This document shows positions 25,449-34,756 of a stretch of 53,539 nt of DNA, piece by piece. The position numbers and the translations under genes were made by a program. The notes beneath the pieces were generated by a model, which worked only from the letters and a program-made list of their open reading frames with translations, made no database searches and was not told the DNA's origin. How positions within the stretch are numbered: the stretch's first letter is position 1; the number at the start of each line of letters is the position of its first letter. The DNA comes from Cyanobacteria bacterium RU_5_0. GTDB taxonomy: Bacteria > Cyanobacteriota > Cyanobacteriia > Elainellales > Elainellaceae. The DNA lies in contig JAAUSF010000024.1 in NCBI GenBank assembly GCA_012033255.1, positions 1-53,539 on the forward strand, given 5' to 3'.

Positions 25449-28400
25449 CTACAGTAAGTTAGCCTGAATTAAGTGTTCCACTTCAGTTGCTTTTTCTTCC
25501 AGGTCAAGGTCACGGTAGAGCTGGAGAGCATTGTTTAGAAAAGTACTGGCGATTACTCTCGCATCTGAGTGAGGATGCTGGGCGCGGGCAAGATAGATTT
25601 CGCCCAGAAGTTTACGAGCCGCAGCTTCCAGTTTACGGCGATTGTAATCCTGAAAGGTTTGCAGACATTGACGGGCGAGTTTTTCCGCCCGATCGATATT
25701 TCTTAAAGCGTCAACGTCCAAATAAGCACGAGCAATATCCAACGCTTCGTCAGCTTGGTCTACGGTTTGCCCAAGTTCCGTCAAGCGTGTAAAGCCAGTC
25801 TGATAAGCCTGCTCGAATTGAGTGAGGTAGGGGATAGTTGGAGCATTACTGGGGAGATGGCGGAGATGTTCAGCAGCAAGGAGGGCCAGTGCGGTGTGGT
25901 CGTATGCCAGGTTTTCTCTGTAATCACCTGCGTTATCTAATTGGATTGCCCGTTGCAGGTTAGGGTCAGCCTGAGTGAGTAAATCAATTGCAGTGTCAGA
26001 GTCTGCGGCATCTTTCGCTTGACGATATTGGAGATACGCAATGTACCTGAACTGACGAGCTACTTTTTCTCTATGATCTGCTTCCTGATATAGATCCAGG
26101 CTTTGTTGGTGATATTCCATTGCCCGATCGTACTGATGCCAGTCTTTGTAAATCCTTCCTAGCCAGGAGGCAGCATCTGCCACATCCAGCTTTAAATCCA
26201 GGGACTGGCATAAATTCAAACATCGTTGTTGAAACTCTGCGGCTAGTTCGTATTTTTCCCACTGGAAATAGCAGTAGGCAATCCAATCCCATTGATTAGC
26301 AATATTGGTTTCCAGGTTTAACTGTTCATAAATGGCAAGGCTTTGCTGGTGATAGGCGATCGCCTCCTCATACTTACCCCAGGCTTGATAAATGCATCCA
26401 AACTGATAGTGAACCCAAGCAATCCCAGATGGGTCATCCAACTTCTGGCGCATCTGTAGGCATTGCTGAGCCGCTTCCAGAGCTTGCTCATAGCGTCCCC
26501 AATCTCGATAGCAATCGGCAAAGTTGTCCCACTGGTTGCCAACATCAGCTTCCTTGCCCAACTGTTGATACAACTCACGACTCTGCTCATGAGCAGCGAT
26601 CGCCTCCTCATACTTGCCCCAGGCTTGATAAATGCATCCAAACTGATAGTGAACATTAGCAATCCCAGATGGGTCATCCAACTTCTGGCGCATCTGTAGG
26701 CACTGCTGAACTGCTTCCATAGCTTGCTCATAGCGTCCCCAATCCCGATAGCAATCAGCTAACCAACCCCACAGCTTGCCAACATCAGCTTCCTTGCCCA
26801 ACTGTTGATACAACTCACGACTCTGCTCATGAGCAGCGATCGCCTCCCCATACTTGCCCCAGGCTCGATAAATCCGTCCCAATTGATAATAACTAACAGC
26901 GATTAAGGATGGAGAATCCAGAGTTGTTCGGATCTCAAGACAGCGTTTTTGACATTCAACGGCTTCTGGATATTTACTCCATTTTTGATAACAGTCAGCT
27001 AAATTCTTCCATTGATCTGCTACATCTTTGTCTCGATTTAGTTGCGCATAAATGTCACGACTTCGTTGAAAGTGGGCAATCGCTTCCTCGTACTTACCCC
27101 AATCTTGATATATCCAACCAAACTGAGGGTGAGTCAGGGCTATTAATGACTGATCGTTGAGAGTTTGTCGAATTTCAAAACATTTTTGCCGATATTCAAG
27201 TGCTTGCTCATATTTACCCCATTCCTGATAGGTATAAGCAATCCAATCCCATTGGATTGCAACATCTTTCTTTTTATCTAACTGTTCATATAGAACCCGA
27301 CTTTGTTGAAAGTGAGTAATCGCCTCTTCATGTTTATCCCAAGCCTTGTAAATAGTACCTAGTTGACTGTAAGACAACGCTACATCTGCCTGGTCGCCTA
27401 GTTCCTGACGCTTTGCCAGACATTGCTGCTGGCACTCAATAGCTTGCTCATATTTGCCCCAGTCTTTGTAGCAATCAGCTAACCAACCCCACTGGTTGCT
27501 AACATCTGCTTCCTTGCCCAACTGTTGATACAACTCACGACTCTGCTCATAGGCTGCGATCGCCTCTTCATACTTGCCCCAATCCTGATGGATACGACCC
27601 AGTTGGTAGTAAGACAGTGCTACATCTGCCTGGTCGCCCAGTTCTTGATGCTTTGCCAGACATTGCTCTTGACATTCAATGGCTCGTTCATACTTACCCC
27701 AATCCTTATAGCAATTTCCTATCCAAGACCATTGGGTTACAGCATCTTTTTGCTTGTCTAATTGCTCATAGCGATCGCCACTTTTCTGATAGTGAGCGAT
27801 CGCCGCTTCGTACTTACCCCAAGCCTGGTAGATCTTTCCTAAACCCCAATCCGCCTTGGCAACATTCAACTGGTCATTAAGCTGCGATCGAATTTCTAAT
27901 TCCTTTTGCTGGCACTCAACGGCTTGCGGATACTTACCCCAGTCTTTGTAGCAGTCTCCTAGCCAGTGCCATTGGTCAGCAACACTCAGTTCCTCACCGA
28001 TCTGGGTATAGCGATCGCGGCTTTGCTCATAATGGGCGATCGCCTCTTGATACTTGCCCCAATCTACATAGGTCCGCCCCATATAATAGAGAGCATCGGC
28101 TTCCTCCTCAGATTTCTCAAGTGTCTGTGCCAGGGTGTGCATCTGTTGAAAGCTTGCAAGTGCCATTGCATATTTGCCATACAGCCGCTGGCACTCCCCC
28201 CGCTCTCTCCACGTAGAAATTGAGTGAGCAAGCTGTGCATCGCACTCCCGGTAATATTCCTCTGCTTTGCCGTAGTCTTGTTTCTCTTGATAGCAAGTAG
28301 CCAGTGATAATGTCAGGTAAGGTTTGAGGGAATTTTCTGGTTGCCCGACAAGATGCTGAAGCCGGGAAATGGCAGTGTCGTAGTGGTCTGTTCCAGATTT

Positions 28401-31175
28401 ATTCATTCCTGATCGGATGTAGGACACAGCCGTCACAAAATTGACTATCTGTTGATTGTCCAGATCATTTGCCTGGACATGACTACACGCTTCTTCCAGA
28501 TGGGGCGTGATCTCCTCACCCAATTCAGCGACTAACTCCTTAATGATCCAGAACAGCGTTGGGTCTAATTGGCTGATTAGTTCGGTAAGGTGCCCGACCA
28601 GGCTGGCACTGGGTTGTCCGCAAATCACATACAGTAGGGTTGCCCTGGCCCTGGCCCGGATCTCTTCAATCAGAGCATCATCCTCAATCACCCTGACCAG
28701 TTGAGCAATCACTTCTCCCTGCTGGTTAAAGGATTCAATCTGGCGCAGCGATCGGAGAATCTGCTTCACCGTATCGTCTGCTGAGTCCAGTTTTAGCGCG
28801 AGTACTGTGACAATCAGTTTCTCAATCCACTGCTTGCGTAAATTGCTCTTAAACTCAACCTGAGTAGCAACTTGACCCGCCAGCAGTAGATCTTTGAGGG
28901 GAAACTCATGGGTTTCAGTTGGGTTAGCAGCACTCGACCAGACCAGCATGGCATCGGTGGAGGAAGCATTTTTCAGTTTGATGATCTCCTCTATCAGCGT
29001 TGGTTGATAAGCGGTCAGGTCGCTAAATAGTTGCTCCAGTAGCTTACTAACCTGCTTCTGACTGTTGTAGATACTGTAGTAGCCCAGTGCCAGCAAAATT
29101 GGCTCTTCCCAACGGGGTTCGGGCAAGCGTTGCTGAATAATGTCCAGCATCCCGTCTGGGCCATTTCCCGCAATCTGAAGTGCGGCAAAATATTCCTCAA
29201 ACGTCAGGTGCATGAAGCCATACAGGTTGGGGGCACGCTCCACAAATAGCCCAGTCGTCTCCCGCACCGTCCTGAGAAACTTGGTCACATCCTGCTGTAT
29301 TCCCGCCATATCCGGTGAGTCGGGAGCAATATCCCTTAACTCTGCCAGACTCTGGATCAGTTGTTGTTCTGCTTCCCCTTCCGTCACAGTCCCGGTTGGC
29401 TTGTGCTCATGCATCCAATAGGCCAGGGGAGCCAGCAGGTCAACCACTTCCCGTTCCCGTAACTGCAACTCCACATCCCGTAAGCGCAATGCCGCCAGTT
29501 GTCGATCGTTGTAAGCAGCATTCCTGCCCATCTGCCAGGTTTCTGTCAGTGTTTTAACCGCCAGCGCATACAACTCCACCCGTCGATGCGGCAACATCGT
29601 CCCGTTACGATGAATCAGCGCCAGAATCGTCAGCAGCAGCGGATTAGTGGTCAGCCGCTTCACTCCGTCGTTTCCCTGGATCGAGTTCAGAATGGCTGCC
29701 GCTTCTCGATCGCCCGCTAACTGGCATTGCTCATCACTAGCATCCGGTTGCTGCGCTCGCTCAATCGCCCGACACCAGCGATGCAAAAAATCGCTGACCT
29801 GCTCTTCCTCCATGTCGGTAATGGTGAATTCACCAAAGCGATCGCCCAGCTTTGCATCTTGATATCCGGCAATTCTGCTAGTAATCACAAATTTGTTGGC
29901 GGCAAATTCTTCTACAAACTGCTCAATCCGCTGCACAATCAGTTTGCGATTTTCCCGGTCAAACACCTCATCTAACCCATCCATCAGGATCAAACAGTTC
30001 CCCTGACGGATTTCTTCCAGTAGTAAGTTTGAGAGTCCAGTTGCCGTCAGGGTTGGTTTCTGACGATAGAACTGAGACAGATAGTCCAACACACTCAAGG
30101 TGTTCTGCTGTCTCAGTTGCTCTGCATAGTCTGCGATCCGAAATAATAGCGGCATCAGAGCCTTGCCCAGATCTTCCTGTTGCTCTCCCCCAAAAACCTG
30201 CGATCGCTCTTCCCGCATTGCCTTGGCAAAATGCAGCGCCAGATAACGCAATAGCGTCGTTTTGCCAGCACCCGGAGTACCCAAAATTATGTTGTACCGA
30301 TAATCTCGGACGACCTTCGCCAGATCAATCTTCTGGGTTACGGTTTTGGAGATTACTTCAATTTTGCTGCTACCAGATTTGCCCGGTCTATCAAAACTAG
30401 GCTGAACCGATCGATTTAAACTTAAACCTGAAAAATCATCGGCTTTGCTAGCAGGCTGTATATCTCCAATTGAAACGTCCTGGGCACTTTGCTCCACTGT
30501 TTCTATGACTTGCTGTCGCCATTCCGCTTGCAGAGAAACATAAATTTGATCTAGAAGAATATCCACCTGACGTTGCACCTGCATGACACCACTCACTTTG
30601 AGGTGCAAGTTTTCGTCCCTCAGTTCTTCCAGGTAGGGATAGAACAACTGGTGTGGATGTAATTGGGGATCAAAGGATGGACGAGTCTCGAACAGAGCAA
30701 CTTTTCCCCGCCAGTCCCAAAAGTCAGGAGCACGGTTGGCAAACTCATCCAGAAATCTAGCGCGATTCAGCCAAAAAATCAGAACCAGGTTACGACTAAA
30801 AATTCTCTCCCTACCCAGATTCAATTGCTGCATCTCATAGACAAGACGATAGGGCGGGAGTTGCTCTAGCCCAAACGCCATCACCAATCGGCGTGGGTTG
30901 TTCGGAGACGACAGATCGGTTTGTGCTAATTCCTCCAGAAATGTAGAGAAAGATCTGTCTCGGCTAAAGAAAAACCTGTGTTGATCAAACAACTCATCCA
31001 GTTCTTGCAAGCGCGACAGCAACTGCTGAACGACTGGATGATTCGGACTGACTTCTGGAGCAACCGCAAAAATTGTCACCGTCCCATGATTCAATTCCAG
31101 TCGCTTCACAATTTTCTCTAACTCTTCCCGGTCAGGCGTACCCAATGGTGAGGAGTCAATCGGTTCAGGATTCAT
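25449..31175 (-). CDS. STAND ATPase: N-domain, NACHT, TPR array
   Basis: 1908 residues. N-terminal region about 1-190 lacks a Walker A loop but has a P-loop-like fold signature (LVMAFGLEQL, LVLIFWLNRARFL, APDFWDWRGKVALF) as in the inactive STAND (iSTAND)-type domains recalled from cyanobacterial TPR proteins. The NACHT NTPase follows: Walker A GTPGAGKTT (299-307), Walker B LILMDGLDEV (Asp399), then helical regions to about 900. A TPR array (about 950-1700) has units of exactly 40 residues with W/Y-GKYEEAI core, and a C-terminal helical part. STAND proteins sense a signal and oligomerise by ATP. Located directly after an AAA gene, same strand, 4 bp apart; probably an operon and a joint system, perhaps phage defence. 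No obvious killing effector domain is seen. Confidence 0.85.
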   Translation of the reverse strand: MNPEPIDSSPLGTPDREELEKIVKRLELNHGTVTIFAVAPEVSPNHPVVQQLLSRLQELDELFDQHRFFFSRDRSFSTFLEELAQTDLSSPNNPRRLVMAFGLEQLPPYRLVYEMQQLNLGRERIFSRNLVLIFWLNRARFLDEFANRAPDFWDWRGKVALFETRPSFDPQLHPHQLFYPYLEELRDENLHLKVSGVMQVQRQVDILLDQIYVSLQAEWRQQVIETVEQSAQDVSIGDIQPASKADDFSGLSLNRSVQPSFDRPGKSGSSKIEVISKTVTQKIDLAKVVRDYRYNIILGTPGAGKTTLLRYLALHFAKAMREERSQVFGGEQQEDLGKALMPLLFRIADYAEQLRQQNTLSVLDYLSQFYRQKPTLTATGLSNLLLEEIRQGNCLILMDGLDEVFDRENRKLIVQRIEQFVEEFAANKFVITSRIAGYQDAKLGDRFGEFTITDMEEEQVSDFLHRWCRAIERAQQPDASDEQCQLAGDREAAAILNSIQGNDGVKRLTTNPLLLTILALIHRNGTMLPHRRVELYALAVKTLTETWQMGRNAAYNDRQLAALRLRDVELQLREREVVDLLAPLAYWMHEHKPTGTVTEGEAEQQLIQSLAELRDIAPDSPDMAGIQQDVTKFLRTVRETTGLFVERAPNLYGFMHLTFEEYFAALQIAGNGPDGMLDIIQQRLPEPRWEEPILLALGYYSIYNSQKQVSKLLEQLFSDLTAYQPTLIEEIIKLKNASSTDAMLVWSSAANPTETHEFPLKDLLLAGQVATQVEFKSNLRKQWIEKLIVTVLALKLDSADDTVKQILRSLRQIESFNQQGEVIAQLVRVIEDDALIEEIRARARATLLYVICGQPSASLVGHLTELISQLDPTLFWIIKELVAELGEEITPHLEEACSHVQANDLDNQQIVNFVTAVSYIRSGMNKSGTDHYDTAISRLQHLVGQPENSLKPYLTLSLATCYQEKQDYGKAEEYYRECDAQLAHSISTWRERGECQRLYGKYAMALASFQQMHTLAQTLEKSEEEADALYYMGRTYVDWGKYQEAIAHYEQSRDRYTQIGEELSVADQWHWLGDCYKDWGKYPQAVECQQKELEIRSQLNDQLNVAKADWGLGKIYQAWGKYEAAIAHYQKSGDRYEQLDKQKDAVTQWSWIGNCYKDWGKYERAIECQEQCLAKHQELGDQADVALSYYQLGRIHQDWGKYEEAIAAYEQSRELYQQLGKEADVSNQWGWLADCYKDWGKYEQAIECQQQCLAKRQELGDQADVALSYSQLGTIYKAWDKHEEAITHFQQSRVLYEQLDKKKDVAIQWDWIAYTYQEWGKYEQALEYRQKCFEIRQTLNDQSLIALTHPQFGWIYQDWGKYEEAIAHFQRSRDIYAQLNRDKDVADQWKNLADCYQKWSKYPEAVECQKRCLEIRTTLDSPSLIAVSYYQLGRIYRAWGKYGEAIAAHEQSRELYQQLGKEADVGKLWGWLADCYRDWGRYEQAMEAVQQCLQMRQKLDDPSGIANVHYQFGCIYQAWGKYEEAIAAHEQSRELYQQLGKEADVGNQWDNFADCYRDWGRYEQALEAAQQCLQMRQKLDDPSGIAWVHYQFGCIYQAWGKYEEAIAYHQQSLAIYEQLNLETNIANQWDWIAYCYFQWEKYELAAEFQQRCLNLCQSLDLKLDVADAASWLGRIYKDWHQYDRAMEYHQQSLDLYQEADHREKVARQFRYIAYLQYRQAKDAADSDTAIDLLTQADPNLQRAIQLDNAGDYRENLAYDHTALALLAAEHLRHLPSNAPTIPYLTQFEQAYQTGFTRLTELGQTVDQADEALDIARAYLDVDALRNIDRAEKLARQCLQTFQDYNRRKLEAAARKLLGEIYLARAQHPHSDARVIASTFLNNALQLYRDLDLEEKATEVEHLIQANLL
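26101..28100 (-). repeat. 120-bp tandem repeats encoding TPRs, with a near-identical 240-bp duplication
   Basis: The TPR part of the STAND gene has an exact 120-bp period: the sequence for (T/W)GKYEEAI recurs at 26371, 26491, 26611, 26731, 26851, 27091, 27331 and so on. The blocks 26381-26620 and 26621-26860 are nearly identical (two TPRs each), while others are diverged. This indicates recent unit duplication and likely copy-number change by recombination. Confidence 0.88.
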
Positions 31176-31179
31176 GGTT

Positions 31180-32466
31180 TCAGGCGTTTGTCGCTCGCCA
31201 GCGTTCTAAATCATCCAATAAGATGGGATGCACATCAAACCAGTGGCTTCCTTGAGGAGATTCGTACCCTAATATCAACTTATTTTGCAGTAGTTCATCG
31301 CAAATGGTAATTTCTCCTCTTTCCGGTGAACGGAAGGTTCGATCGCTACATCGCCCAGTGCGGTGAACATACTCTAGCTCTGGATAGTGATAGTCTCGAA
31401 TCATATTCAGCCGCTGTTCGTCTCTGACTGCTGCCTGAGCAATTTCCCGGTCAACGGTTTGCTGCTGTTGACTTTGGGTCGCCTCAAACGCATCCACTGC
31501 CAGACGAATCAGATCTCGGAACACTCCCCCACTTTTTTCACACAGCAATTCCAATGCATCTGATTGAAACAAGCTGGCATAGGTAGCCCCTAGTTTTGTC
31601 AGCCGTTTTTTCACAACAGTTGCCAAAAGCTCTCGCCCCCCATCATCTTTCTCTGAAGTCGGGCAGCCATTTTCATCACACTTAAACACGGGTGGGTTTA
31701 ACACATCCAGACAATAGGGAAAAACTTCCATGGGTTGTCGAAAAGATGTGGAATAACGTAAGGCGATCGGGATCGTATAGATAATATGGCAATCCAGTTC
31801 TGTCAGCAGCGAACTCCGAAACGCCTCTAGCGCGATCGCATAGTCCAACTTATCAAGACCATCCACAATCACCAAAAGTTTTGGCTTGTTCTGCTCAGCC
31901 ACCTCAACAATTTCATTAACCGCATTCAGAATGCCACTCAATGCCGGACGAATGTCTATGATTCGTGTCACATCCCGCTGAAAACCAACTTTAAGCAACA
32001 TACCCAAATCTTGTAGCACCTTCGGAAGTTGCAAAGTACCACCTGCTTCTTCCTTGGTTTGATACGTTACTTTTGCCAAACTTTTTGTCAAGTTTTGTTC
32101 CAAGCGATTGGGTAGTTGCCAGCCAGTTTCAGACAGTTGTTCAACAATCCGCTTCCCAATCAATACAATTACCTCAGCATAACCAATCGTGAAGCGATCT
32201 AAATTAGTCTCTGTATCAACCCATACTACGGTGTAACTGTCTCTGCATCGTAGCTCCAACCGCCTGAGTTCAGTTGTTTTTCCACTTCCCCGATGACCAG
32301 ACAACAAAAATTTGGTTGGCTCATCAGCCATTTCCAGACGATTGACTAATCTCTCAACCGGACTCCGATCTCGCCACACGTAAAGCTCTTGCAGATCCCG
32401 TCCTATTAAAGGCTTGTCAGGCTTGAATAGTGGGTAGATAGGTTTCCAGAAGTTAATATCACTCAT
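31180..32466 (-). CDS. AAA-type P-loop ATPase, partner of the NACHT-TPR protein
   Basis: 428 residues. Walker A GHRGSGKTT (57-65), Walker B LLVIVDGLDKLD (about 195-206), then helical regions with a sensor-like stretch and a C-terminal winged-helix-like end (ITICDELLQNKLILGYE…HPIL). The pattern fits the AAA_16/KAP-like STAND-related ATPases common in cyanobacteria. No enzymatic domain is fused. It is first in a two-gene set; the NACHT gene follows after 4 bp. GGAAGGAAGAGG lies 10-20 nt before the ATG and is a good ribosome site. Likely role: the ATPase that senses or licenses the partner. This is inference from pairing. Confidence 0.8.
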   Translation of the reverse strand: MSDINFWKPIYPLFKPDKPLIGRDLQELYVWRDRSPVERLVNRLEMADEPTKFLLSGHRGSGKTTELRRLELRCRDSYTVVWVDTETNLDRFTIGYAEVIVLIGKRIVEQLSETGWQLPNRLEQNLTKSLAKVTYQTKEEAGGTLQLPKVLQDLGMLLKVGFQRDVTRIIDIRPALSGILNAVNEIVEVAEQNKPKLLVIVDGLDKLDYAIALEAFRSSLLTELDCHIIYTIPIALRYSTSFRQPMEVFPYCLDVLNPPVFKCDENGCPTSEKDDGGRELLATVVKKRLTKLGATYASLFQSDALELLCEKSGGVFRDLIRLAVDAFEATQSQQQQTVDREIAQAAVRDEQRLNMIRDYHYPELEYVHRTGRCSDRTFRSPERGEITICDELLQNKLILGYESPQGSHWFDVHPILLDDLERWRATNA

Positions 32467-32937
32467 AAGTTATTGCCTCTTCCTTCCAACTTCCCAAATT
32501 TCAGCAAATACTCCCTCCACAGGATACCAATGACCTTTTGCTGAAATGCCCTTGCTGTTCAAGAAGTACTTCAAAAATACCAATCTCACTTGACAACAGC
32601 AACGAAACTTCAGGCACCTTGTAAAATTAAGACCTGAATTTTCCCAGGTTTCCTTCTTGTAAAGTTTATTACTAGAGCCAGAGCGATCGCCCTAAATACT
32701 GATAGAGGAGCGATCGCCCGTTGATTTCAGGTTTTGAAGAACAGATGCACACCGTTCGACGGTGGCGATCACGCTCTATGAATGGCGATCGCACGAGTGT
32801 GTTCTGAGCAATATAGAAGAGCGATCGCCATTCTATAATTTGCTGTGGATATCCGCTGATCTCCTCATCAGTTTGGTATGGAGGGCGATCGCTCTCACCC
32901 AATTGCTAAAATCAGACAGTGATGCCGTGGTGATGTT
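32467..32937. other. Spacer rich in HIP1 and in a dispersed repeat
   Basis: The ATPase operon and the DUF433 gene diverge from this spacer, so both promoters should lie here. 32681-32793 is copy A of a diverged repeat (see 34433-34543). GCGATCGC occurs six times within 220 bp. No gene is recognised; the minus frame across it is a product of the repeat. Confidence 0.6.
32681..32793 (+). repeat. HIP1-rich dispersed repeat, copy A
   Basis: Shares with copy B (34433-34543) the order: GAGCGATCG, CTAAATACTGATAGAGGAGCGAT, GTTGATTTCAGGTTTTGAAGA, AGATGCACACCGTT, GGCGATC, CTCT(A/T)TATGAA. About 110 bp with substitutions. A partial copy is at 33668-33700. The two full copies flank the toxin-antitoxin genes. 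Confidence 0.75.
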
Positions 32938-33189
32938 ATGGACATTCAAGAAATCTTACGCAATCGTGAGATCATCCACTCCGATCCAGAGATTATGAGT
33001 GGTATCCCTGTATTTGTGGGTAGTCGTGTGCCATTACAAACTTTTTTTGACTACCTTGAAGGAGAGGAAGGTCTAACTGAATTCATCAATGATTTTCCTT
33101 ACCTGCAAACTCAGGCAATTATAATTCTGGAAACCATCGCTAAAGCTATGCTTCGTCAACAGCGCGGTTCCCATGTTCATACTTCTTGA
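32938..33189 (+). CDS. DUF433 antitoxin
   Basis: 83 residues with the DUF433 core HSDPEIMSGIPVFVGSRVPLQTFFDYLEGEEGLTEFINDFP, the usual antitoxin partner of PIN-like DUF5615 proteins; it has a helix-turn-helix-like fold and probably binds its own promoter. The ATG at 32938 lies 4 nt after GTG 32931 and is preceded by a weak ribosome site. The toxin gene overlaps its 3' end by 17 bp, so translation is coupled. Length is normal. Confidence 0.88.
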   Translation: MDIQEILRNREIIHSDPEIMSGIPVFVGSRVPLQTFFDYLEGEEGLTEFINDFPYLQTQAIIILETIAKAMLRQQRGSHVHTS

Positions 33190-33538
33190 CGAAAATCTTT
33201 TGAGCAAAAAACTAAAGCAGCCATTTGTCGATGCAGGTCATTCAGTCAGCAATGTTTACGATTTGGGTTGGCGAGGATTAAAAGACCACGAGATTCTTGA
33301 CCGGGCTGAAGCACATCCATTTGATGCATTCGTAACAGCGGATAAAAACTTACCCTATCAGCAAAACCTGAGAAACCGTTCTCTACGAGTGATTATTCTT
33401 GATACTGGCAGCACCAGACCCAGTCATCTTATGCCTCTCGTAGTGCAGGTAAGTTCTCTGGTGGCATCTTTGTCAATTGGAACCTCAATTCAAATCAATG
33501 ATGCGGGAGAAGTTACTGTGATTCACTCTGGTGGATAG
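33173..33538 (+). CDS. DUF5615 PIN-like toxin
   Basis: 121 residues with the start MFILLDENLLSKKL (the acidic D-E-N of the PIN-like nuclease), KDHEILDRAEAHPFDAFVTADKNLPYQQN (acidic residues completing the metal site), and RVIILDTGSTRP. It is a member of the DUF5615 family of predicted RNases, paired with DUF433. It overlaps the antitoxin gene by 17 bp. All residues expected of the active site are present; activity is inferred. Confidence 0.87.
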   Translation: MFILLDENLLSKKLKQPFVDAGHSVSNVYDLGWRGLKDHEILDRAEAHPFDAFVTADKNLPYQQNLRNRSLRVIILDTGSTRPSHLMPLVVQVSSLVASLSIGTSIQINDAGEVTVIHSGG

Positions 33539-33718
33539 CTTAAGGTGATTATGAGCAACACCCTCACCTACTCTCAAAACTATCAAGTGCAATATGGCTT
33601 GAAACGAATGAAGCGATCGCTCTCTTCAAATGGAAATCGCATGGGGATGGTTGAGTGGTGAAGAGAGGGCGATCGCCTGTTGATTTCAGAGTTTGAAAAG
33701 CCACACACGGAGGATATC
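33539..33718. other. Spacer between two toxin-antitoxin modules
   Basis: A 36-codon frame (33551-33661, MSNTLTYSQNYQ…) has a weak AAGGTGA ribosome site but no recognised homology. 33668-33700 is a partial copy of the HIP1-rich repeat. The ribosome site GGAGG for the next antitoxin is at 33709-33713. Confidence 0.4.
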
Positions 33719-33958
33719 ATGACAGCCTACAAAACATTTGTCACTATTGAAGATCCGAATCAAGTCATCTTATCTAACCTGCCATTTCAAAAAGGTCAGC
33801 GAGTCAGAGTTGTGATTTTAGCTGAAGATAACGATCGGGCTACGATGAGCCAGAGATTCCGCAATTTGTTCAGAGAAACGCAAACTCTACCTGGAATCAA
33901 CGACGTGACAGAAGCAGACATTACGACTGAGATTACAGCCCACCGTAGAGGCGAATGA
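33719..33958 (+). CDS. Antitoxin of a PIN module
   Basis: 79 residues from ATG 33719, with GGAGG at a good distance; the frame is open to 33680 but has no support there. An N-terminal strand-rich part (TFVTIEDPNQVILSNLPFQKGQRVRVVILAED) resembles small cyanobacterial antitoxins found with PIN toxins; the C-terminus (acidic, VTEADITTEITAHRRGE) would wrap the toxin. It overlaps the toxin gene by 4 bp (ATGA, 33955-33958), a typical coupling. Confidence 0.78.
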   Translation: MTAYKTFVTIEDPNQVILSNLPFQKGQRVRVVILAEDNDRATMSQRFRNLFRETQTLPGINDVTEADITTEITAHRRGE

Positions 33959-34365
33959 GGATTATTATCGACACCAATGTTCTTGTCTCGGCAGTACTGA
34001 GAGACAGAGATCCCGAACTTGTGATTCAGTTCATCGTTGATCATCCAGAGTTTGAATGGGTTGTATCCCAGGACATCTTGACCGAGTACAAAGAAGTTCT
34101 AAGTCGAGCCAAATTCCGATTGACTCAAGCCATCCGAGATCAATGGTTCAACCTGCTGGATACATTTCCTACATTGATTGAAGTGGATATTTCCATCGAC
34201 TTTCCGACCGATCCGGATAATGCCAAGTTTTTAGCTTGTGCGATCGCTGCAAATGCAGACTTCTTGATTACAGGCGATCAAGGACTGGCAGAGGGAAAAA
34301 ACCTGATCAGCACCGTAGTTATAACCGTTGCATCATTCAAGAACTTGTTCTGTGATGTAGAGTAG
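33955..34365 (+). CDS. PIN-domain toxin (COG1569-like)
   Basis: 136 residues: RIIIDTNVLVSA (first acidic residue of the PIN site), EYKEVLSR, SIDFPTDPDNAKFLACAIAANADFLITGDQGL (the later acidic residues). This is the typical 'putative toxin-antitoxin system toxin component, PIN family'. Predicted to cut RNA when released from its antitoxin, which is encoded 4 bp overlapping upstream. All four acidic positions are present. Confidence 0.88.
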   Translation: MRIIIDTNVLVSAVLRDRDPELVIQFIVDHPEFEWVVSQDILTEYKEVLSRAKFRLTQAIRDQWFNLLDTFPTLIEVDISIDFPTDPDNAKFLACAIAANADFLITGDQGLAEGKNLISTVVITVASFKNLFCDVE

Positions 34366-34386
34366 TCACTAAGTTTTATCTACACC

Positions 34387-34755
34387 TCATCCTCCCCGCC
34401 AAACAACTTCTGGAGTGGACGGGCAAAACGAGAGCGATCGGGCTAAATACTGATAGAGGAGCGATTGCCTGTTGATTTCAGGTTTTGAAGAGTAGATGCA
34501 CACCGTTTGATGATGGCGATCGCTCTTTATGAACGGCGATCGCCCCTCACCCAACAACCTGTTCAGTTGTTTGTAAACTTCATCATCATTGCGCTTGCCA
34601 ACCAAAACAATCTCAACTAAATCCTCACTGGGTGTGAAGCGATAAACAATGCGATACTCGCCCGTATCCACGCGATAGTAATCAGAATATCCAGTTAACT
34701 CTTTGCTATCTGCGGGCAGTGGTTCAACATTCACAACATTCAGCGCCAGAACCGA
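34387..34755 (-). pseudogene. N-terminally truncated RelE/ParE-type toxin
   Basis: Minus-strand frame. Residues such as ELTGYSDYYRVDTGEYRIVYRF and LVEIVLVGKRNDDEVYKQLNRLLG are the C-terminal half of RelE/ParE toxins, but the first 45 or so residues of the family are missing: they are replaced by IS-derived sequence at about 34740-34757. At the other end the frame runs on through the HIP1-rich repeat to a stop at 34387. No antitoxin gene is seen. It should be inactive. Confidence 0.65.
34433..34543 (+). repeat. HIP1-rich dispersed repeat, copy B
   Basis: Diverged match to copy A at 32681-32793. The frame of the broken RelE gene (minus strand) reads through this repeat and ends within or past it. 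Confidence 0.75.
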
Positions 34756-34756
34756 G

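Noticed and set aside
32672-32902. Minus-strand 76-residue frame
   Set aside because: It runs through the HIP1-rich repeat; the same residues appear at the end of the broken RelE frame only because the repeat is shared.
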